A stretch of 64,000 nt of DNA from Nostoc sp. RI_552 (GCA_016124525.1 WGNO01000003.1:1-64000); one strand, 5' to 3'; numbered from the stretch's first letter, positions 8,818 to 18,759 are shown. Program-made: numbers and translations. Notes: generated by a model from the letters alone, not told the origin.

Positions 8818-9765
8818 TTATGTGTGTTTAGAGCCTCTTTCTTGGGGCAAGGTAATACCTAAACGGCGCTGTAAAGCTTCCACTACCTCTTCCGCTGATT
8901 TTTGTCCAAAGTTTTTAATTTCCAACAAATCTTCTTGGGTAAAATCCAATAGGTCTGCCACAGAGTTAACTTGTGCTCGTTTGAGACAGTTATAAGCCCG
9001 CACAGAAAGTTGCAACTCTTCTATGGGAATTTGGGCAGTGGGATCGTCTGGGATTTCAGCCCCTGTTTCTGTTGGCTCTAGGGAGATATCTTTCAATGGA
9101 TTGAATAGATCTACCAGAATAGCGGCTGCTGAGGATAGTGCTTCTTGGGGGGAGATACTGCCATTTGTCCAAACTTCTAATAGTAGTCTGTCTTTGGTAA
9201 CTGAGCCGTCCCCACGGGCTTCTTCCACACTGTAGTTAACTTTTCGCACTGGCATAAACACCGAGTCGATTTGCAAGAAGTCCAAGGAGGTAGCTTCTTC
9301 CCGTCCTCGCTCCACTGTACGATACCCTTTGCCTTTCTCAATGCGAAATTCCATTTCCAGCTTGCCACCTTCAGCCAAGGTAGCCACATACTGGGTTTGG
9401 TCTATAACCTCCACTTCACCGGGCAAATCAAAATGCGCCACAGTGACTGTTGCAGGACCGTTAACGAGTAATCTGCCAATTTGGGGTTGAGAAGAATAGC
9501 TTCTGAGAATTACTTCCTTCATTCTCATCAGTATTTCCAACACGTCTTCCCGTACCCCCGGAACTGTAGCAAACTCGTGGGTTACACCTGCAATTCTGAC
9601 TGCTGTCACTGCTGTCCCCTCTAGATTCGACAGTAAAACCCGCCGCAGCGCGTTGCCAACTGTTGTTCCTTGGCCACGCTCTAGAGGTTCCAGCACAAAT
9701 TTACTGTAATGGCTCCGACTTTCCTCAGTATTAGATTCTACACATTCGATTTGAAACTGCGCCAC
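8818..9765 (-). CDS. rpoA: DNA-directed RNA polymerase subunit alpha
   Basis: This 315-residue alpha subunit starts with GTG, supported by the purine-rich GGGAGG about 8 bases upstream. The N-terminal domain (about 1-230) shows LERGQGTTVGNALRRVLLSNLEG, the dimerisation and assembly face. The C-terminal domain (about 245-305) has the helix-hairpin-helix core NCLKRAQVNSVADLLDF and LEIKNFGQKSAEEV, which contacts UP elements and regulators. It lies between rpsK and rplQ. The 352-bp leader upstream holds two small hairpins. Confidence 0.98.
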   Translation of the reverse strand: MAQFQIECVESNTEESRSHYSKFVLEPLERGQGTTVGNALRRVLLSNLEGTAVTAVRIAGVTHEFATVPGVREDVLEILMRMKEVILRSYSSQPQIGRLLVNGPATVTVAHFDLPGEVEVIDQTQYVATLAEGGKLEMEFRIEKGKGYRTVERGREEATSLDFLQIDSVFMPVRKVNYSVEEARGDGSVTKDRLLLEVWTNGSISPQEALSSAAAILVDLFNPLKDISLEPTETGAEIPDDPTAQIPIEELQLSVRAYNCLKRAQVNSVADLLDFTQEDLLEIKNFGQKSAEEVVEALQRRLGITLPQERGSKHT

Positions 9766-10117
9766 GGATTAGCCTCCCTTCTTTAAGGTGCTGCTAGCAG
9801 GCAAATCAATTGCCTCCCGAATTTACTTTTACTTTCCTAGCTTTTCTAGGTGTATTCAACTGCCAATTTTCAAGGGCAGTATAGATATTTTGATCATCCT
9901 AGTTAGGGGAGATCTTTATTTATAGCCGTAGTCACACAGGTGATGCCAATGGTGATTGTCCAAACAAACTCAGGTTACTGAGTTTATCTTCAGCACTCAG
10001 GATATGGTTTGAAATGGTTTGAAGTTGAGCAGCCCTCCCTACAGGAAGAGCTGATTTACTTCTAGTTGCTCAATCCATCAGCAAGAGTTTGTAGAGCCAA
10101 TGGCCAACAGGTTGGAT
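9766..10117 (-). promoter_or_regulatory. rpoA leader, gene-free 352 bp with two hairpins
   Basis: No coding region. This is one of the larger gaps within the superoperon. Two short stem-loops lie near rpoA: AGGCAA(9799-9804)/TTGCCT(9810-9815) and CCTAG/CTAGG at about 9836-9850. They may mark an internal promoter, processing site or partial terminator that uncouples rpoA-rplQ from the upstream ribosomal genes. This is inference from position only. Confidence 0.4.
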
Positions 10118-10513
10118 TTAAACTCGACGGCGCTTGGGTGGACGGCAACCATTGTGAGGAATGGGGGTAATGTCCCGAATCAGAGTAATTTCCAGCCCTG
10201 CTCCTTGGATAGCCCGAATAGCGGTTTCTCTACCTGCTCCGGGGCCACTTACCATTACCTCAATTTGGCGCATTCCTTGATCTATAGCCCGACGAGCTGC
10301 ACTTTCAGCGGCGGTTTGTGCTGCAAAGGGAGTTCCCTTTTTTGCTCCCTTAAAACCGCTAGAACCAGCACTAGCCCATGAGATCACGTCGCCATTTTGA
10401 TCGGTAATGGTGACAATGCTATTGTTAAAAGTAGACTGGATGTAGGCCATCCCGTTGGGTACGTTGCGCTTCTGCTTTTTGCTCCCGCCTTTTTTAGTTG
10501 GTTGTCTTGCCAT
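10118..10513 (-). CDS. rpsK: 30S ribosomal protein S11
   Basis: The 131-residue S11 is shown by [19 protein letters not shown], the [17 protein letters not shown] segment and the C-terminal [15 protein letters not shown]11 forms part of the mRNA platform and E site. It lies between rpsM and rpoA. Confidence 0.98.
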   Translation of the reverse strand: MARQPTKKGGSKKQKRNVPNGMAYIQSTFNNSIVTITDQNGDVISWASAGSSGFKGAKKGTPFAAQTAAESAARRAIDQGMRQIEVMVSGPGAGRETAIRAIQGAGLEITLIRDITPIPHNGCRPPKRRRV

Positions 10514-10588
10514 ATCTGTTTAGTTAATCTAAGGTAAAATTTGTCTTTCCTGGGGTAACCTAGGCCAACACTAGCCAGGATGGAAAGT

Positions 10589-10969
10589 TTATTTGCCTGG
10601 AGCCTTTTTCTTTCCAGCCACTGTCTGCCTTCTCCCCCGACGGGTTCTAGCATTAGTGCGAGTTCTTTGACCTCTCACTGGTAAGCCCATCCTGTGACGA
10701 CGACCTCTGTAGCAACCAATATCAATCAAGCGCTTGATGTTCATGGCTTCTAACCGCCGCAAGTCGCCTTCAACTTGATAGTTAGTTTCTATTTCGCCGC
10801 GCAGGGCTGCTACATCAGCATCACTTAAGTCTTTAACGCGGGTATCTGGGTTTACACCTGTAACGGCTAAAATTTCCTGAGACCTTGTTAATCCTATTCC
10901 GTAAATGTAAGTCAGACCAATTTCAACACGCTTATCGCGTGGAAGGTCTACTCCGGAAATACGTGCCAC
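10589..10969 (-). CDS. rpsM: 30S ribosomal protein S13
   Basis: The 126-residue S13 begins GTG ([10 protein letters not shown]) and contains [14 protein letters not shown] and the basic [14 protein letters not shown] tail. S13 touches tRNA in the small-subunit head together with S19. The GTG is the only sensible start, as ARISGVDLP is the universal N-terminus. It lies between rpmJ and rpsK. Confidence 0.97.
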   Translation of the reverse strand: MARISGVDLPRDKRVEIGLTYIYGIGLTRSQEILAVTGVNPDTRVKDLSDADVAALRGEIETNYQVEGDLRRLEAMNIKRLIDIGCYRGRRHRMGLPVRGQRTRTNARTRRGRRQTVAGKKKAPGK

Positions 10970-11079
10970 AACTAATTTCTCCCTATTGTTATCGCAATTA
11001 CTCTTACAAAGGCCTGATTAATTACCTTTGTTTTCTTTAATGGTGATTCTGTGATTTCACTCTTTGATGTGTCAGAGTG

Positions 11080-11193
11080 TTAGCCTTGGCGTTGTTTGTG
11101 CTTCGGATTCGCGCAAATCACCATAACCCGTCCGCGACGACGGATTACGTTACATTTGTCACAGATTTTTTTCACTGAGGCTCGAACTTTCAT
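11080..11193 (-). CDS. rpmJ: 50S ribosomal protein L36
   Basis: A 37-codon gene reads [17 protein letters not shown] and ends NPKHKQRQG. It has the zinc-binding C-x2-C-x12-C-x4-H arrangement of L36 (C11, C14, C27, H32), the smallest large-subunit protein. It lies between infA and rpsM, the standard position. The start ATG is at 11193 and the TAA ends at 11080. Confidence 0.97.
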   Translation of the reverse strand: MKVRASVKKICDKCNVIRRRGRVMVICANPKHKQRQG

Positions 11194-11309
11194 GCCTTTT
11201 CTAATTGACTCCAAATAGTAAATTATAGCATTTTTAGGAAAATTAATTCAGTTTAGTAAGTGGGTAGAACCCAAAAACATGGTTTTATGGTAAAATTTGC
11301 TACATATAA

Positions 11310-11534
11310 CTATTTTTTCCGCAGTCTATAGGTGATTCTGCCTTTTGTCAGGTCGTAGGGAGTTAACTCGACTTTGACGCGATCGCCAGGTAAAATCTTG
11401 ATGTAATTACGGCGAATCTTACCGGAAATGTGTGCCAAGACATTGAATCCATTGTCCAAGTCAACGCGAAACATCGCATTGGGCAGGGATTCAGTCACAG
11501 TGCCTTCCATTTCGATCAAATCTTGCTTAGACAA
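11310..11534 (-). CDS. infA: Translation initiation factor IF-1
   Basis: The 74-residue S1-like OB-fold protein contains [28 protein letters not shown] and a C-terminal [12 protein letters not shown]-1 binds the 30S A site and assists IF-2 and IF-3. The start is TTG (UUG) at 11534: no ATG gives the conserved N-terminus, and GAGGAAAAA lies just upstream as a ribosome binding site. A weak start codon on an initiation factor recalls the autoregulatory AUU of infC, but such control is not demonstrated here. Confidence 0.95.
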
Positions 11535-11677
11535 TTTGTTTTTTCCTCAATTCAACAATCTCCTCTGGATTCAATTGCAGTCTTTCATCTGCAAAAGAAC
11601 ACATTTTGAGAAATATATCAACAGTTTATTAATATATCTTAGCTAAAATTGGCGAACATCTTGTCCACACGGGAAAT

Positions 11678-11697
11678 AGACGCGATTAATCGCGTCT
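11678..11697. repeat. 20-bp perfect palindrome between adk and infA
   Basis: The sequence AGACGCGATTAATCGCGTCT is fully self-complementary. It lies 41 bp past the adk stop within the 204-bp adk-infA spacer. Similar AGACG...CGTCT arms flank the hairpin at 33774-33797, suggesting a dispersed palindromic family. It may act as a transcript-stabilising or attenuating hairpin. Confidence 0.85.
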
Positions 11698-11738
11698 GGA
11701 CTAGGGAGTAAGTAATAACTTTTACTCCCACTCTTACC

Positions 11739-12299
11739 TTATGAAGTGATGATTGTTCGCAATTTGTGAGTGACTTCTTCTTGGGGCTGATGGCCGTTGA
11801 CTGTTAGAAGTTTATGGCGATGGCGGTAATAGTCAATCAATGGTGCAGTCTCAGCACGGTAAACATCCAAACGATGACGAATTACCTCTTCGGTATCATC
11901 TTTTCGTCCTCTAGCTAGTAAACGTGCTACCACCTCCTCGTCTGGAGCATCAAGGTTAATCACCCGTTCGTCACTCTGATTAATTTCCCAGAGAAAGTTT
12001 TCCAGAAAAACTGCTTGTGTGACCTTGCGAGGAAAACCATCAAGAATCCAACCAGATTGAACATCTGGTTGACTAAACCGCTCCTGTACCAAATCCTGTA
12101 CTAACTGGTCGGGGACTAAATCGCCGCTATTGACATAACTTTGAGCTTTAATTCCCAAAGGAGTTTGCTCTTTCATAGCTTGCCTTAAGATTTCCCCCGT
12201 GGAAATATGGGGAATCTTCAAGTCTTCAGCTAAAACTTGAGCTTGAGTTCCTTTCCCAGATCCAGGTGGTCCCAAGAAAATTAATCGCGTCACTGTCAC
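11739..12299 (-). CDS. adk: Adenylate kinase
   Basis: Adk interconverts ATP + AMP and 2 ADP. The 186-residue protein has the P-loop GPPGSGKGTQ, the AMP-binding STGEILRQAM and GWILDGFPRK segments, and a short LID (LARGRKDDTEEVIRHRL) as in short bacterial forms. The chosen GTG start overlaps the secY stop by one base (TAGTG). A second GTG two codons later gives the more common N-terminus TRLIFLG and cannot be excluded. It lies between secY and infA as in most bacteria. Confidence 0.95.
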   Translation of the reverse strand: MTVTRLIFLGPPGSGKGTQAQVLAEDLKIPHISTGEILRQAMKEQTPLGIKAQSYVNSGDLVPDQLVQDLVQERFSQPDVQSGWILDGFPRKVTQAVFLENFLWEINQSDERVINLDAPDEEVVARLLARGRKDDTEEVIRHRLDVYRAETAPLIDYYRHRHKLLTVNGHQPQEEVTHKLRTIITS

Positions 12300-13612
12300 T
12301 ATTGTTTCACCATTCCTTCATAACGCTGAGATATCACGTAAGTTTGAACTTGCTTTGCTGTATCAATTGCTACACCTACTAAAATCAACAAAGAGGTAGC
12401 ACCCAATCCTCTAAAGGTTGGTACTCCCAGAGCACTTTCAACAGCCGTGGGGATAATAGCAACAAATCCCAAAAATATCGCACCTAAAAAAGTTAGTCGA
12501 TTGATCACACGCTCAAGATACTCACTGGTAGCTTTTCCGGGACGAATCCCAGGAATACTAGATCCCATTTTCTTCAAATTCTGGGCTACATCAACTGGGT
12601 TAACAATCAATGAGGAATAGAAGTAACTAAAGAAAACAATTGAGACCAAATAGACCAGAGCATAAACCCAAGCTCCGGAACCCCCGGGACTGAGATAAGT
12701 ATTGACAATGTTGGCGATTTCGGGCTTGCCAGTAAAATTAGCAAGTAACAGTGGCAGACTCAATATTGCAGTAGCAAAGATAATCGGCATTACACCCCCG
12801 GAATTGAGCCGCAAGGGTAAATAGCTGCGCTGTTCCGCCAATACTCTGCGACCTACTTGACGACGAGCGGAAATAATCGGGATGCGACGGATACCTTCTT
12901 GAACAAAAACAATACCAACAATTGTTGCCAGGAATACCAATACCAGAACGATCACGCGGCCTACTATTTCTCTACCGCCAACTTGCACCAAATCAATGGT
13001 ATCGCCCAAAGCTTTAGGTAATGAAGCTACGATATTGACAAAAATCAACAATGATGCACCATTTCCCAATCCCCGTTCTGTAATCAGTTCTGATGCCCAC
13101 ATGACAAACATAGAACCAGCAGTGAGAGCGATGGCTGTTTCAGCCACAAAAGCCATCCCTGGATTCAAGGCAAATTGCTGGAGAAAGAATGCCGAAAAAG
13201 CGACACTTTGAATAGTTGCCCAAACTACAGTTACATAGCGTGTGATTTGGGAAATTTTCCGCCGACCCGCCTCGCCTTCATTTTTCTGTAAGTTTTCTAA
13301 AGATGGAATTGCCGCAGTGAGTAATTGGATAATAATGGACGCATTAATAAAAGGTAAAATCCCCAAAGCGAAAATTCCCAAAGTGGAAAGTCCACGTCCA
13401 GAAAAGATATCCAATAAACCAAAGACGGCATTATTACTGGATATAGCCGCAGCGAACCGCTCTCTATCAAGACCTGGTACTGGCAAAAATATGCCCAGGC
13501 GAACCAAAATTAAAATACCGACAGTGACAAGCAGCCTACCTCTGAGGCCAGCTGCTTGGGCCATCTGCATAAAAGTTTCTTGAGCCGTTGGGGCTTTTTC
13601 TCGACTGATCAT
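12299..13612 (-). CDS. secY: Protein translocase subunit SecY
   Basis: SecY forms the membrane channel for Sec-dependent export and membrane insertion; in cyanobacteria it serves both plasma and thylakoid membranes. The 437-residue protein shows about ten hydrophobic helices, the ALGILPFINASIIIQLL segment at TM2, and cytosolic loops with RRIPIISARRQVG and the NLKKMGSSIPGIRPG segment, all SecY hallmarks. It lies between rplO and adk and overlaps adk by one base. Confidence 0.97.
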   Translation of the reverse strand: MISREKAPTAQETFMQMAQAAGLRGRLLVTVGILILVRLGIFLPVPGLDRERFAAAISSNNAVFGLLDIFSGRGLSTLGIFALGILPFINASIIIQLLTAAIPSLENLQKNEGEAGRRKISQITRYVTVVWATIQSVAFSAFFLQQFALNPGMAFVAETAIALTAGSMFVMWASELITERGLGNGASLLIFVNIVASLPKALGDTIDLVQVGGREIVGRVIVLVLVFLATIVGIVFVQEGIRRIPIISARRQVGRRVLAEQRSYLPLRLNSGGVMPIIFATAILSLPLLLANFTGKPEIANIVNTYLSPGGSGAWVYALVYLVSIVFFSYFYSSLIVNPVDVAQNLKKMGSSIPGIRPGKATSEYLERVINRLTFLGAIFLGFVAIIPTAVESALGVPTFRGLGATSLLILVGVAIDTAKQVQTYVISQRYEGMVKQ

Positions 13613-13683
13613 AGAATGCTACCTCCATGGTGAACCAGGCGCTGGCAGCGATAAGAAATGCAAAGTGCGCTTTTCCGGCTCAC

Positions 13684-14127
13684 TTATAAGACCTCGCAAC
13701 TACCACCAGCAGCCTCAATTTTGCTACGAGCTTGTCCTGTAAAAGCTGCTGCTTGTACCTTTAGGGGTACATTCAAGTCGCCGTTGCCCAAAATTTTTAA
13801 TGGACCCTTAGCAGCAGTAATGATCCCTGCCTGTTTGAGAGAGGTCAAAGTGACTTCCGTATTGGCAGGAAGGGAAGCCAGCTTGTCTACATTAATCGTA
13901 GTGTAAATTTTCCGATTCACAATCGGAAACCCCTTAAGCTTAGGTAAGCGCCGGTACAATGGTTGTTGACCACCTTCAAAACCTGGTCTAGTACTGCTAC
14001 CAGAACGAGATTTTTGACCTCTCATACCTAAACCAGCGCTAGCACCTTGACCGGCGGAAATACCTCTAGCTACGCGCCGACGGCGTTTTTTTGAACCTTT
14101 TTGGGGCTTAACATCATTGAGTCTCAT
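13684..14127 (-). CDS. rplO: 50S ribosomal protein L15
   Basis: The 147-residue L15 begins [14 protein letters not shown] and has the glycine/arginine-rich [20 protein letters not shown] segment and the C-terminal GSCEVL. It lies upstream of secY. The 268-bp spacer between rpsE and rplO, where many bacteria carry rpmD (L30), holds no open frame for L30; absence of L30 is normal in cyanobacteria. Confidence 0.97.
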   Translation of the reverse strand: MRLNDVKPQKGSKKRRRRVARGISAGQGASAGLGMRGQKSRSGSSTRPGFEGGQQPLYRRLPKLKGFPIVNRKIYTTINVDKLASLPANTEVTLTSLKQAGIITAAKGPLKILGNGDLNVPLKVQAAAFTGQARSKIEAAGGSCEVL

Positions 14128-14395
14128 AATGTAATTAGTAATTGTTTACACAAAAGCTCTGATTGGAAAGTAATCTTACTGGGGGTTTAGCCAGTGTAGA
14201 GTAAAAACACTAGCCTCAATTTTTGCTTTATTGCGTTTTTTGGTGTACGCAGTTGATCACAGCTAGTGACCTAGTAGGCTTGTTAACGACTCCCAGTATC
14301 CCCTTGGACATTAACTGAAGTTCAGTTGATACTGCACAACATGACTAGATCCACTGTTGCAGCTTAATTTCCCCAGGGTATGAGGACAAAAAATT

Positions 14396-14920
14396 CTAAA
14401 TATAGAGTTTTTCAATAGGAATACCCCGGTCTTCAGCCACTTCAGCAATAGTACGTAGTGTAGATAAAGCATTCACTGCGGCTCTAGCATTATTGAGTGG
14501 ATTGTTGGAACCCAGTTGCTTTGCCAAGATGTTACGAACACCAGCCAATTCCAGTACAGTCCGGACAGCACCGCCGGCAATTACCCCAGTACCAGGTGAA
14601 GCAGGACGCATGATCACCTTAGCACCGCCACCCACACCATCAATAGGATGGGGAATGGAATTGGATTTAGTCATGGGGATGTCTATGAGATGTTTTTTGC
14701 CGTCGGCTACGCCTTTTTTAACAGCACCGATGACATCTGAGGCTTTGCCTACTCCTACACCAACTTGTCCACGTTCATTACCAACGACCACAATGGCTCG
14801 GAAGCTGAGTTTTTTACCTCCCTTAACGACCTTACTCACCCGTCGAATCTGGATGACGCGCTCTTGCCAGTTGGTTTCTTCTTTTTTTGTGCGGTTAGCT
14901 TTACGACGACCAGTTGCCAT
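14396..14920 (-). CDS. rpsE: 30S ribosomal protein S5
   Basis: The 174-residue S5 has its double-stranded-RNA-binding fold in [19 protein letters not shown] and [21 protein letters not shown], and a C-terminal domain with [16 protein letters not shown]5 affects decoding accuracy. The start chosen is the ATG of [10 protein letters not shown] at 14920; an in-frame TTG lies two codons upstream. A heptamer-repeat spacer separates it from rplR. Confidence 0.97.
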   Translation of the reverse strand: MATGRRKANRTKKEETNWQERVIQIRRVSKVVKGGKKLSFRAIVVVGNERGQVGVGVGKASDVIGAVKKGVADGKKHLIDIPMTKSNSIPHPIDGVGGGAKVIMRPASPGTGVIAGGAVRTVLELAGVRNILAKQLGSNNPLNNARAAVNALSTLRTIAEVAEDRGIPIEKLYI

Positions 14921-14938
14921 AATCAAATGCTCTCTATT

Positions 14939-15005
14939 AGTCAGTTGTCTTTTGTCTTTTGTCTTTTGTCCTTAGCCAATGACTAATGACTAATGACTAA
15001 TGACT
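14939..15005. repeat. Heptanucleotide tandem repeats in the rplR-rpsE spacer
   Basis: The 85-bp spacer consists largely of short tandem repeats: about three TTTTGTC units (14946-14970) followed by four perfect AATGACT units (14978-15005). This is the STRR class known from heterocystous cyanobacteria. The repeats abut the rplR stop codon. Confidence 0.85.
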
Positions 15006-15368
15006 TTAGAAATCTAAACCAGCTTCCCGTGCCGCATCAGCTAGGGCTTTGATACGACCATGATATAAGTTGCCACCGCGATCAAAGACTACTTTGGTAA
15101 TTCCTTTTTCTAACAATCGCACTGCTATCAACTTGCCAACTTGGGCTGATGCCTCACAACTAGCGCCTGTAGTTAAATTAGATTTCAACTCTGGTTCAAC
15201 ACTCGAGGCTGCTACTAATGTATGATGCTGTGTATCATCAATTACTTGAGCGTAAATATGTTCGTTGGAACGAAACACGGCTAAACGCGGACGTTCTGGG
15301 GAGCCGCTAACTTTACCACGAACGCGCCGATGGCGACGCTGTTTTGATTCTCTACGAGTAAGTTTCAT
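15006..15368 (-). CDS. rplR: 50S ribosomal protein L18
   Basis: The 120-residue L18 starts [20 protein letters not shown] and has [19 protein letters not shown] and the C-terminal [22 protein letters not shown], both family signatures. L18 binds 5S rRNA with L5. It lies two bases from the end of rplF. Confidence 0.97.
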   Translation of the reverse strand: MKLTRRESKQRRHRRVRGKVSGSPERPRLAVFRSNEHIYAQVIDDTQHHTLVAASSVEPELKSNLTTGASCEASAQVGKLIAVRLLEKGITKVVFDRGGNLYHGRIKALADAAREAGLDF

Positions 15369-15370
15369 TG

Positions 15371-15919
15371 TTACTTCTTACCACTCTTACCAGTCTTACC
15401 AGCTTTGCGTCTAACTACTTCACCGACATAACGAATCCCTTTACCTTTGTAGGGTTCTGGGGGACGAACAGCGCGAATCTTTGCAGCTGTGTTACCTACC
15501 ATTTCTTTGTCATAACCACTGACGACGACGTTAGTGTTATTTTCCACAGCAAACTGAATTCCCTCTGGTGGAACAATTTGGACTTGATGGCTGTAACCAA
15601 TATTCAAAACGAGGTTACGACCTTGAACTTGTGCCCGGTAACCCACACCTTGAATTTCCAAGCGGCGCTGAAAACCTTGGGATACTCCCTCGACCATGTT
15701 AGCCACCAAGGTACGGCTTAAACCGTGCATTTGCCTAGAAACGCGAGTGTCATCGCGACGGTTTACTTGTAATATTTCCCCTTCTTTGGAGACAATGACA
15801 TTGGTAGACAAGGTGCGAGAAAGTTGACCTTTGGGGCCTTTGACTAGAACCTTGCTGCCATCGATTGTCACTTCCACTTTGGCGGGAATAGTAATTGGAC
15901 GTTTACCAATACGAGACAT
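15371..15919 (-). CDS. rplF: 50S ribosomal protein L6
   Basis: The 182-residue L6 starts [17 protein letters not shown] and has the C-terminal [23 protein letters not shown] typical of L6, near the sarcin-ricin loop. It lies between rpsH and rplR. Confidence 0.97.
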   Translation of the reverse strand: MSRIGKRPITIPAKVEVTIDGSKVLVKGPKGQLSRTLSTNVIVSKEGEILQVNRRDDTRVSRQMHGLSRTLVANMVEGVSQGFQRRLEIQGVGYRAQVQGRNLVLNIGYSHQVQIVPPEGIQFAVENNTNVVVSGYDKEMVGNTAAKIRAVRPPEPYKGKGIRYVGEVVRRKAGKTGKSGKK

Positions 15920-15965
15920 GATTTTTTGTCCTTTATCTTGAGTCCTGATCCCTAAGGATTAATGA

Positions 15966-16367
15966 CTACCAAACATAGCAAAGTACTTCACCACCCAAGC
16001 TCTGACGACGTGCTTCACGGTCAGTCATGATGCCACTGGATGTAGAAATAATGGCAATGCCGATGCCACCTAGTACCCTGGGTAATTCTTTTCTAGTGGA
16101 ATAAACTCGCAAACCAGGTTTACTGACTCGCTTCAAGGCAGTGATTAAAGGCTGACGATTTTTACCCTTGTATTTTAGGGAAATCACCAGATTGCGCTTA
16201 ATTCCTTCTCCTGCTTCTACAACGTCAGCAACAAAACCTTCCTCTTGTAGTACTTTGGCAATACTACGAGTCATTTTTGTGGCTGGCACTTGTGTAGTTT
16301 GATGCCTTGCCAGGTTGGCATTGCGGATGCGCGTCAGCATATCTGCAACTGTATCGTTAGCCGCCAT
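15966..16367 (-). CDS. rpsH: 30S ribosomal protein S8
   Basis: The 133-residue S8 contains [18 protein letters not shown] and the C-terminal [26 protein letters not shown], the diagnostic S8 end. S8 binds 16S rRNA early in assembly. It directly follows rplE; rpsN (S14), found between them in many bacteria, is absent here, as is usual in cyanobacteria. Confidence 0.97.
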   Translation of the reverse strand: MAANDTVADMLTRIRNANLARHQTTQVPATKMTRSIAKVLQEEGFVADVVEAGEGIKRNLVISLKYKGKNRQPLITALKRVSKPGLRVYSTRKELPRVLGGIGIAIISTSSGIMTDREARRQSLGGEVLCYVW

Positions 16368-16387
16368 CTTTCCCTCTTTAGATGAAC

Positions 16388-16936
16388 TTATTGATCGCGA
16401 AAGGGCATTCCTATTTCTTTAAGTAAGGCGCGACCCTCTTCGTCGTTTTTCGCTGTTGTGATGATGGAAATATCCATACCACGAATTTGATCGATACTGT
16501 CGTACTCGACTTCTGGAAAAATTAGCTGTTCTCTAACACCTAGAGTATAGTTACCGCGACCGTCAAAACTTTTAGGACTAATGCCGCGAAAGTCTCTAAT
16601 TCTGGGTAGTGATAAGCTAATTAATCTGTCCAGAAAAGCATACATTCGTTCGCCCCTGAGGGTTACCATGATGCCAACAGGCATACCCTGACGAATTTTA
16701 AAGCCCGCGATGGCTTTTTTCGCCCGCGTCACCACTGGTTTTTGTCCAGTGATCAGCGCAATTTCATTTAAAGACGCTTCTAGCGCCTTAGCATTTTGAG
16801 CCCCTTCCCCTAAACCTCGGTTAACAGTAATTTTCACCAACTTCGGGACTTGATGAATGTTAGTGTACTGAAACTGATTCATCAGTTTAGGGACAACTGT
16901 CTCTTGGTATAAGCTTTTGATTCTCGAGGTGGGCAT
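16388..16936 (-). CDS. rplE: 50S ribosomal protein L5
   Basis: The 182-residue L5 contains [39 protein letters not shown] and the C-terminal [19 protein letters not shown]5 binds 5S rRNA in the central protuberance. It lies between rplX and rpsH. Confidence 0.97.
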   Translation of the reverse strand: MPTSRIKSLYQETVVPKLMNQFQYTNIHQVPKLVKITVNRGLGEGAQNAKALEASLNEIALITGQKPVVTRAKKAIAGFKIRQGMPVGIMVTLRGERMYAFLDRLISLSLPRIRDFRGISPKSFDGRGNYTLGVREQLIFPEVEYDSIDQIRGMDISIITTAKNDEEGRALLKEIGMPFRDQ

Positions 16937-17012
16937 AGTTATTTGTCCTTATCCCTGGGCTTGGTCAGGGAAATTGTTTAAGTAATGAAGTGCAGAGCGG
17001 GGAGTGAGGAAT

Positions 17013-17366
17013 TTAGTTATCGAGAATTTCACCTGTTTTTTTGAGCATTCTCACTTTTTTACCTTCTGCGGTAAAGGTGTAGCAAACACGACTGGTGACG
17101 TTTTGCTTAGTGGAGTAGAGCATCACGTTGGAACTATGAATGGGAAATTCCTTGGTCACAATTCGACCTGATTCCCCTTCTTGTTGGGGTTTAACGTGCT
17201 TCGTCTTCACATTCACACCTTTGACAAGGACTTGACTTAGTTCGGGTAATGCTCGGACTACTTCGCCAACTTTGCCTTTGTCTTTGCCTGCAATTACTTG
17301 CACAGTATCACCAGTTTTGACGTGCATTTTATGGAAAACTTTCGGCTTTGCTTTGCGGTTTGCCAT
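17013..17366 (-). CDS. rplX: 50S ribosomal protein L24
   Basis: The 117-residue L24 has a KOW motif in [19 protein letters not shown] and the [13 protein letters not shown] segment. L24 starts 50S assembly. Its ATG overlaps the rplN stop by one base (TAATG), suggesting translational coupling. Confidence 0.96.
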   Translation of the reverse strand: MANRKAKPKVFHKMHVKTGDTVQVIAGKDKGKVGEVVRALPELSQVLVKGVNVKTKHVKPQQEGESGRIVTKEFPIHSSNVMLYSTKQNVTSRVCYTFTAEGKKVRMLKKTGEILDN

Positions 17367-17734
17367 TACAGCACCTCCGGAGCCAAAGAAACGATTTTAG
17401 TAAAGTTTTTATCCCGTAGTTCCCGAGCTACTGGGCCAAACACCCGTGTACCTTTGGGATTGCCGTCTTTGTTGATAATTACAGCAGCGTTATCGTCAAA
17501 GCGAATAGTCATACCACTATCCCTGCGGATGTTATGACGAGTGCGGACAATTACTGCCTCGATGACATCCGACTTTTTCACCGCCTGGTTAGGGATGGCG
17601 TCTTTGACAACAGCGATAATTTTGTCGCCGATGAAACCATAACGTCTGTTGCCAGCACCTAATACACGGATGCACATAATTTTTTTAGCACCGCTATTAT
17701 CTGCGACATTGAGGTAAGTCTGGGGTTGAATCAC
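17366..17734 (-). CDS. rplN: 50S ribosomal protein L14
   Basis: The 122-residue L14 is recognised from [19 protein letters not shown], the [12 protein letters not shown] segment and the C-terminal [14 protein letters not shown]14 lies at the subunit interface. The start is GTG at 17734, the only start giving the conserved N-terminus. Confidence 0.97.
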   Translation of the reverse strand: MIQPQTYLNVADNSGAKKIMCIRVLGAGNRRYGFIGDKIIAVVKDAIPNQAVKKSDVIEAVIVRTRHNIRRDSGMTIRFDDNAAVIINKDGNPKGTRVFGPVARELRDKNFTKIVSLAPEVL

Positions 17735-17775
17735 AATTAGTCTCCCTTTTGGAGTTTTTAGTTTTGTAACCAGTG

Positions 17776-18027
17776 TTACGTTGTTGCCTTGGTACTCAAG
17801 ATCTCTTTGACTTGCCAGCGTTTGGTTTTACTCAGAGGTCTAGTTTCTTGAATCCGCACGCGATCGCCGACTTTGCATTTACTTTCTTCGTCGTGAACCT
17901 TATAACGCCGGGTTTGAACTATAATTTTGCCGTACTTGGGATGAGGGGAGCGATTTTCCACAGCGACTACCACTGTTTTTTGCATTTTGTCGCTCACTAC
18001 TAAGCCGACTCGTTCTTTGATAGCCAT
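17776..18027 (-). CDS. rpsQ: 30S ribosomal protein S17
   Basis: The 83-residue OB-fold protein shows [20 protein letters not shown] and [20 protein letters not shown], both S17 signatures. It binds 16S rRNA during early assembly. It lies between rpmC and rplN. Confidence 0.97.
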   Translation of the reverse strand: MAIKERVGLVVSDKMQKTVVVAVENRSPHPKYGKIIVQTRRYKVHDEESKCKVGDRVRIQETRPLSKTKRWQVKEILSTKATT

Positions 18028-18033
18028 AATCTT

Positions 18034-18261
18034 TTACTGTTCTTCTTTAGTCCTTTGACTTTCTGCCCGTTTGCGCTCAGTCTCCACGGTTAGTAACTGG
18101 GCGAGGCGATGTCGGGCGTGTCCGAACTGATGAGGCTTGTCTAATTGTCTAGTTGCTTTTTGCAAACGCAACTGAAACAGTTGTTTTTTGACAGCGACAA
18201 TTTCCTCAGCCAGTTTATCGTCACTTAATTCTCTAGCTTCTGAAATTTTGGGAAGAGGCAT
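18034..18261 (-). CDS. rpmC: 50S ribosomal protein L29
   Basis: The 75-residue helical protein contains ELSDDKLAEEIVAVKKQLFQLRLQ and the FGHARHRLAQLLTVETER segment of L29, which sits beside the peptide exit. It ends three bases before the start of the rpsQ ribosome-binding region and starts three bases after rplP. Confidence 0.95.
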   Translation of the reverse strand: MPLPKISEARELSDDKLAEEIVAVKKQLFQLRLQKATRQLDKPHQFGHARHRLAQLLTVETERKRAESQRTKEEQ

Positions 18262-18264
18262 AAC

Positions 18265-18690
18265 CTACTCCTGCTCCTGTGGTTGAGAACGCACAATAAA
18301 CTTAGTTTTGATTGGCAGCTTGTTTGCAGCCAAGCGCATAGCTTCCCGAGCGATTTCTTCGGAAACGCCAGCGATTTCAAACATAATGCGTCCCGGCTTA
18401 ACTACGGCCACCCAAAACTCCGGCGAACCCTTACCAGAACCCATCCGGGTTTCTGCGGGGCGCATGGTTATGGGTTTATCCGGGAAAATGCGAATCCAGA
18501 TTTGTCCACCACGGCGAATGTAACGGGTCATAGCCCGACGGGAGGCCTCAATTTGCCGGGAGGTAATCCAAGATGGTTCTTGAGCTTGGAGCCCAAAATC
18601 ACCAAAGTTAATACTGGAGCCACGGTTAGCTACGCCTTGCATGCGTCCGCGCTGTTGTTTGCGGAATTTAGTTCTTTTAGGACTTAACAT
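18265..18690 (-). CDS. rplP: 50S ribosomal protein L16
   Basis: The 141-residue L16 begins [17 protein letters not shown] and contains [35 protein letters not shown] and [13 protein letters not shown]16 positions A-site tRNA. Heptamer repeats precede it in the rpsC-rplP spacer. Confidence 0.97.
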   Translation of the reverse strand: MLSPKRTKFRKQQRGRMQGVANRGSSINFGDFGLQAQEPSWITSRQIEASRRAMTRYIRRGGQIWIRIFPDKPITMRPAETRMGSGKGSPEFWVAVVKPGRIMFEIAGVSEEIAREAMRLAANKLPIKTKFIVRSQPQEQE

Positions 18691-18696
18691 GGTTCG

Positions 18697-18759
18697 TCAT
18701 TGGTCATTGGTCATTGGTCACTGGTCATTGGTCATTGGTAAGGACTAATGACTAATGAC
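18697..18759. repeat. Heptanucleotide tandem repeats in the rpsC-rplP spacer
   Basis: Six tandem TCATTGG units (one is TCACTGG) span 18697-18738, followed by two ACTAATG units from 18744. The two blocks are roughly complementary in parts (TCATT/AATGA) and could fold as RNA. They fill the entire spacer between rpsC and rplP. Confidence 0.88.

Noticed and set aside
14128-14395. Possible rpmD (L30) between rpsE and rplO
   Set aside because: No open frame of suitable length or sequence; cyanobacteria typically lack L30.
18697-18759. Tandem heptamers as a CRISPR-like array
   Set aside because: Units are 7 bp without spacers; this is STRR-type repetition, not CRISPR.
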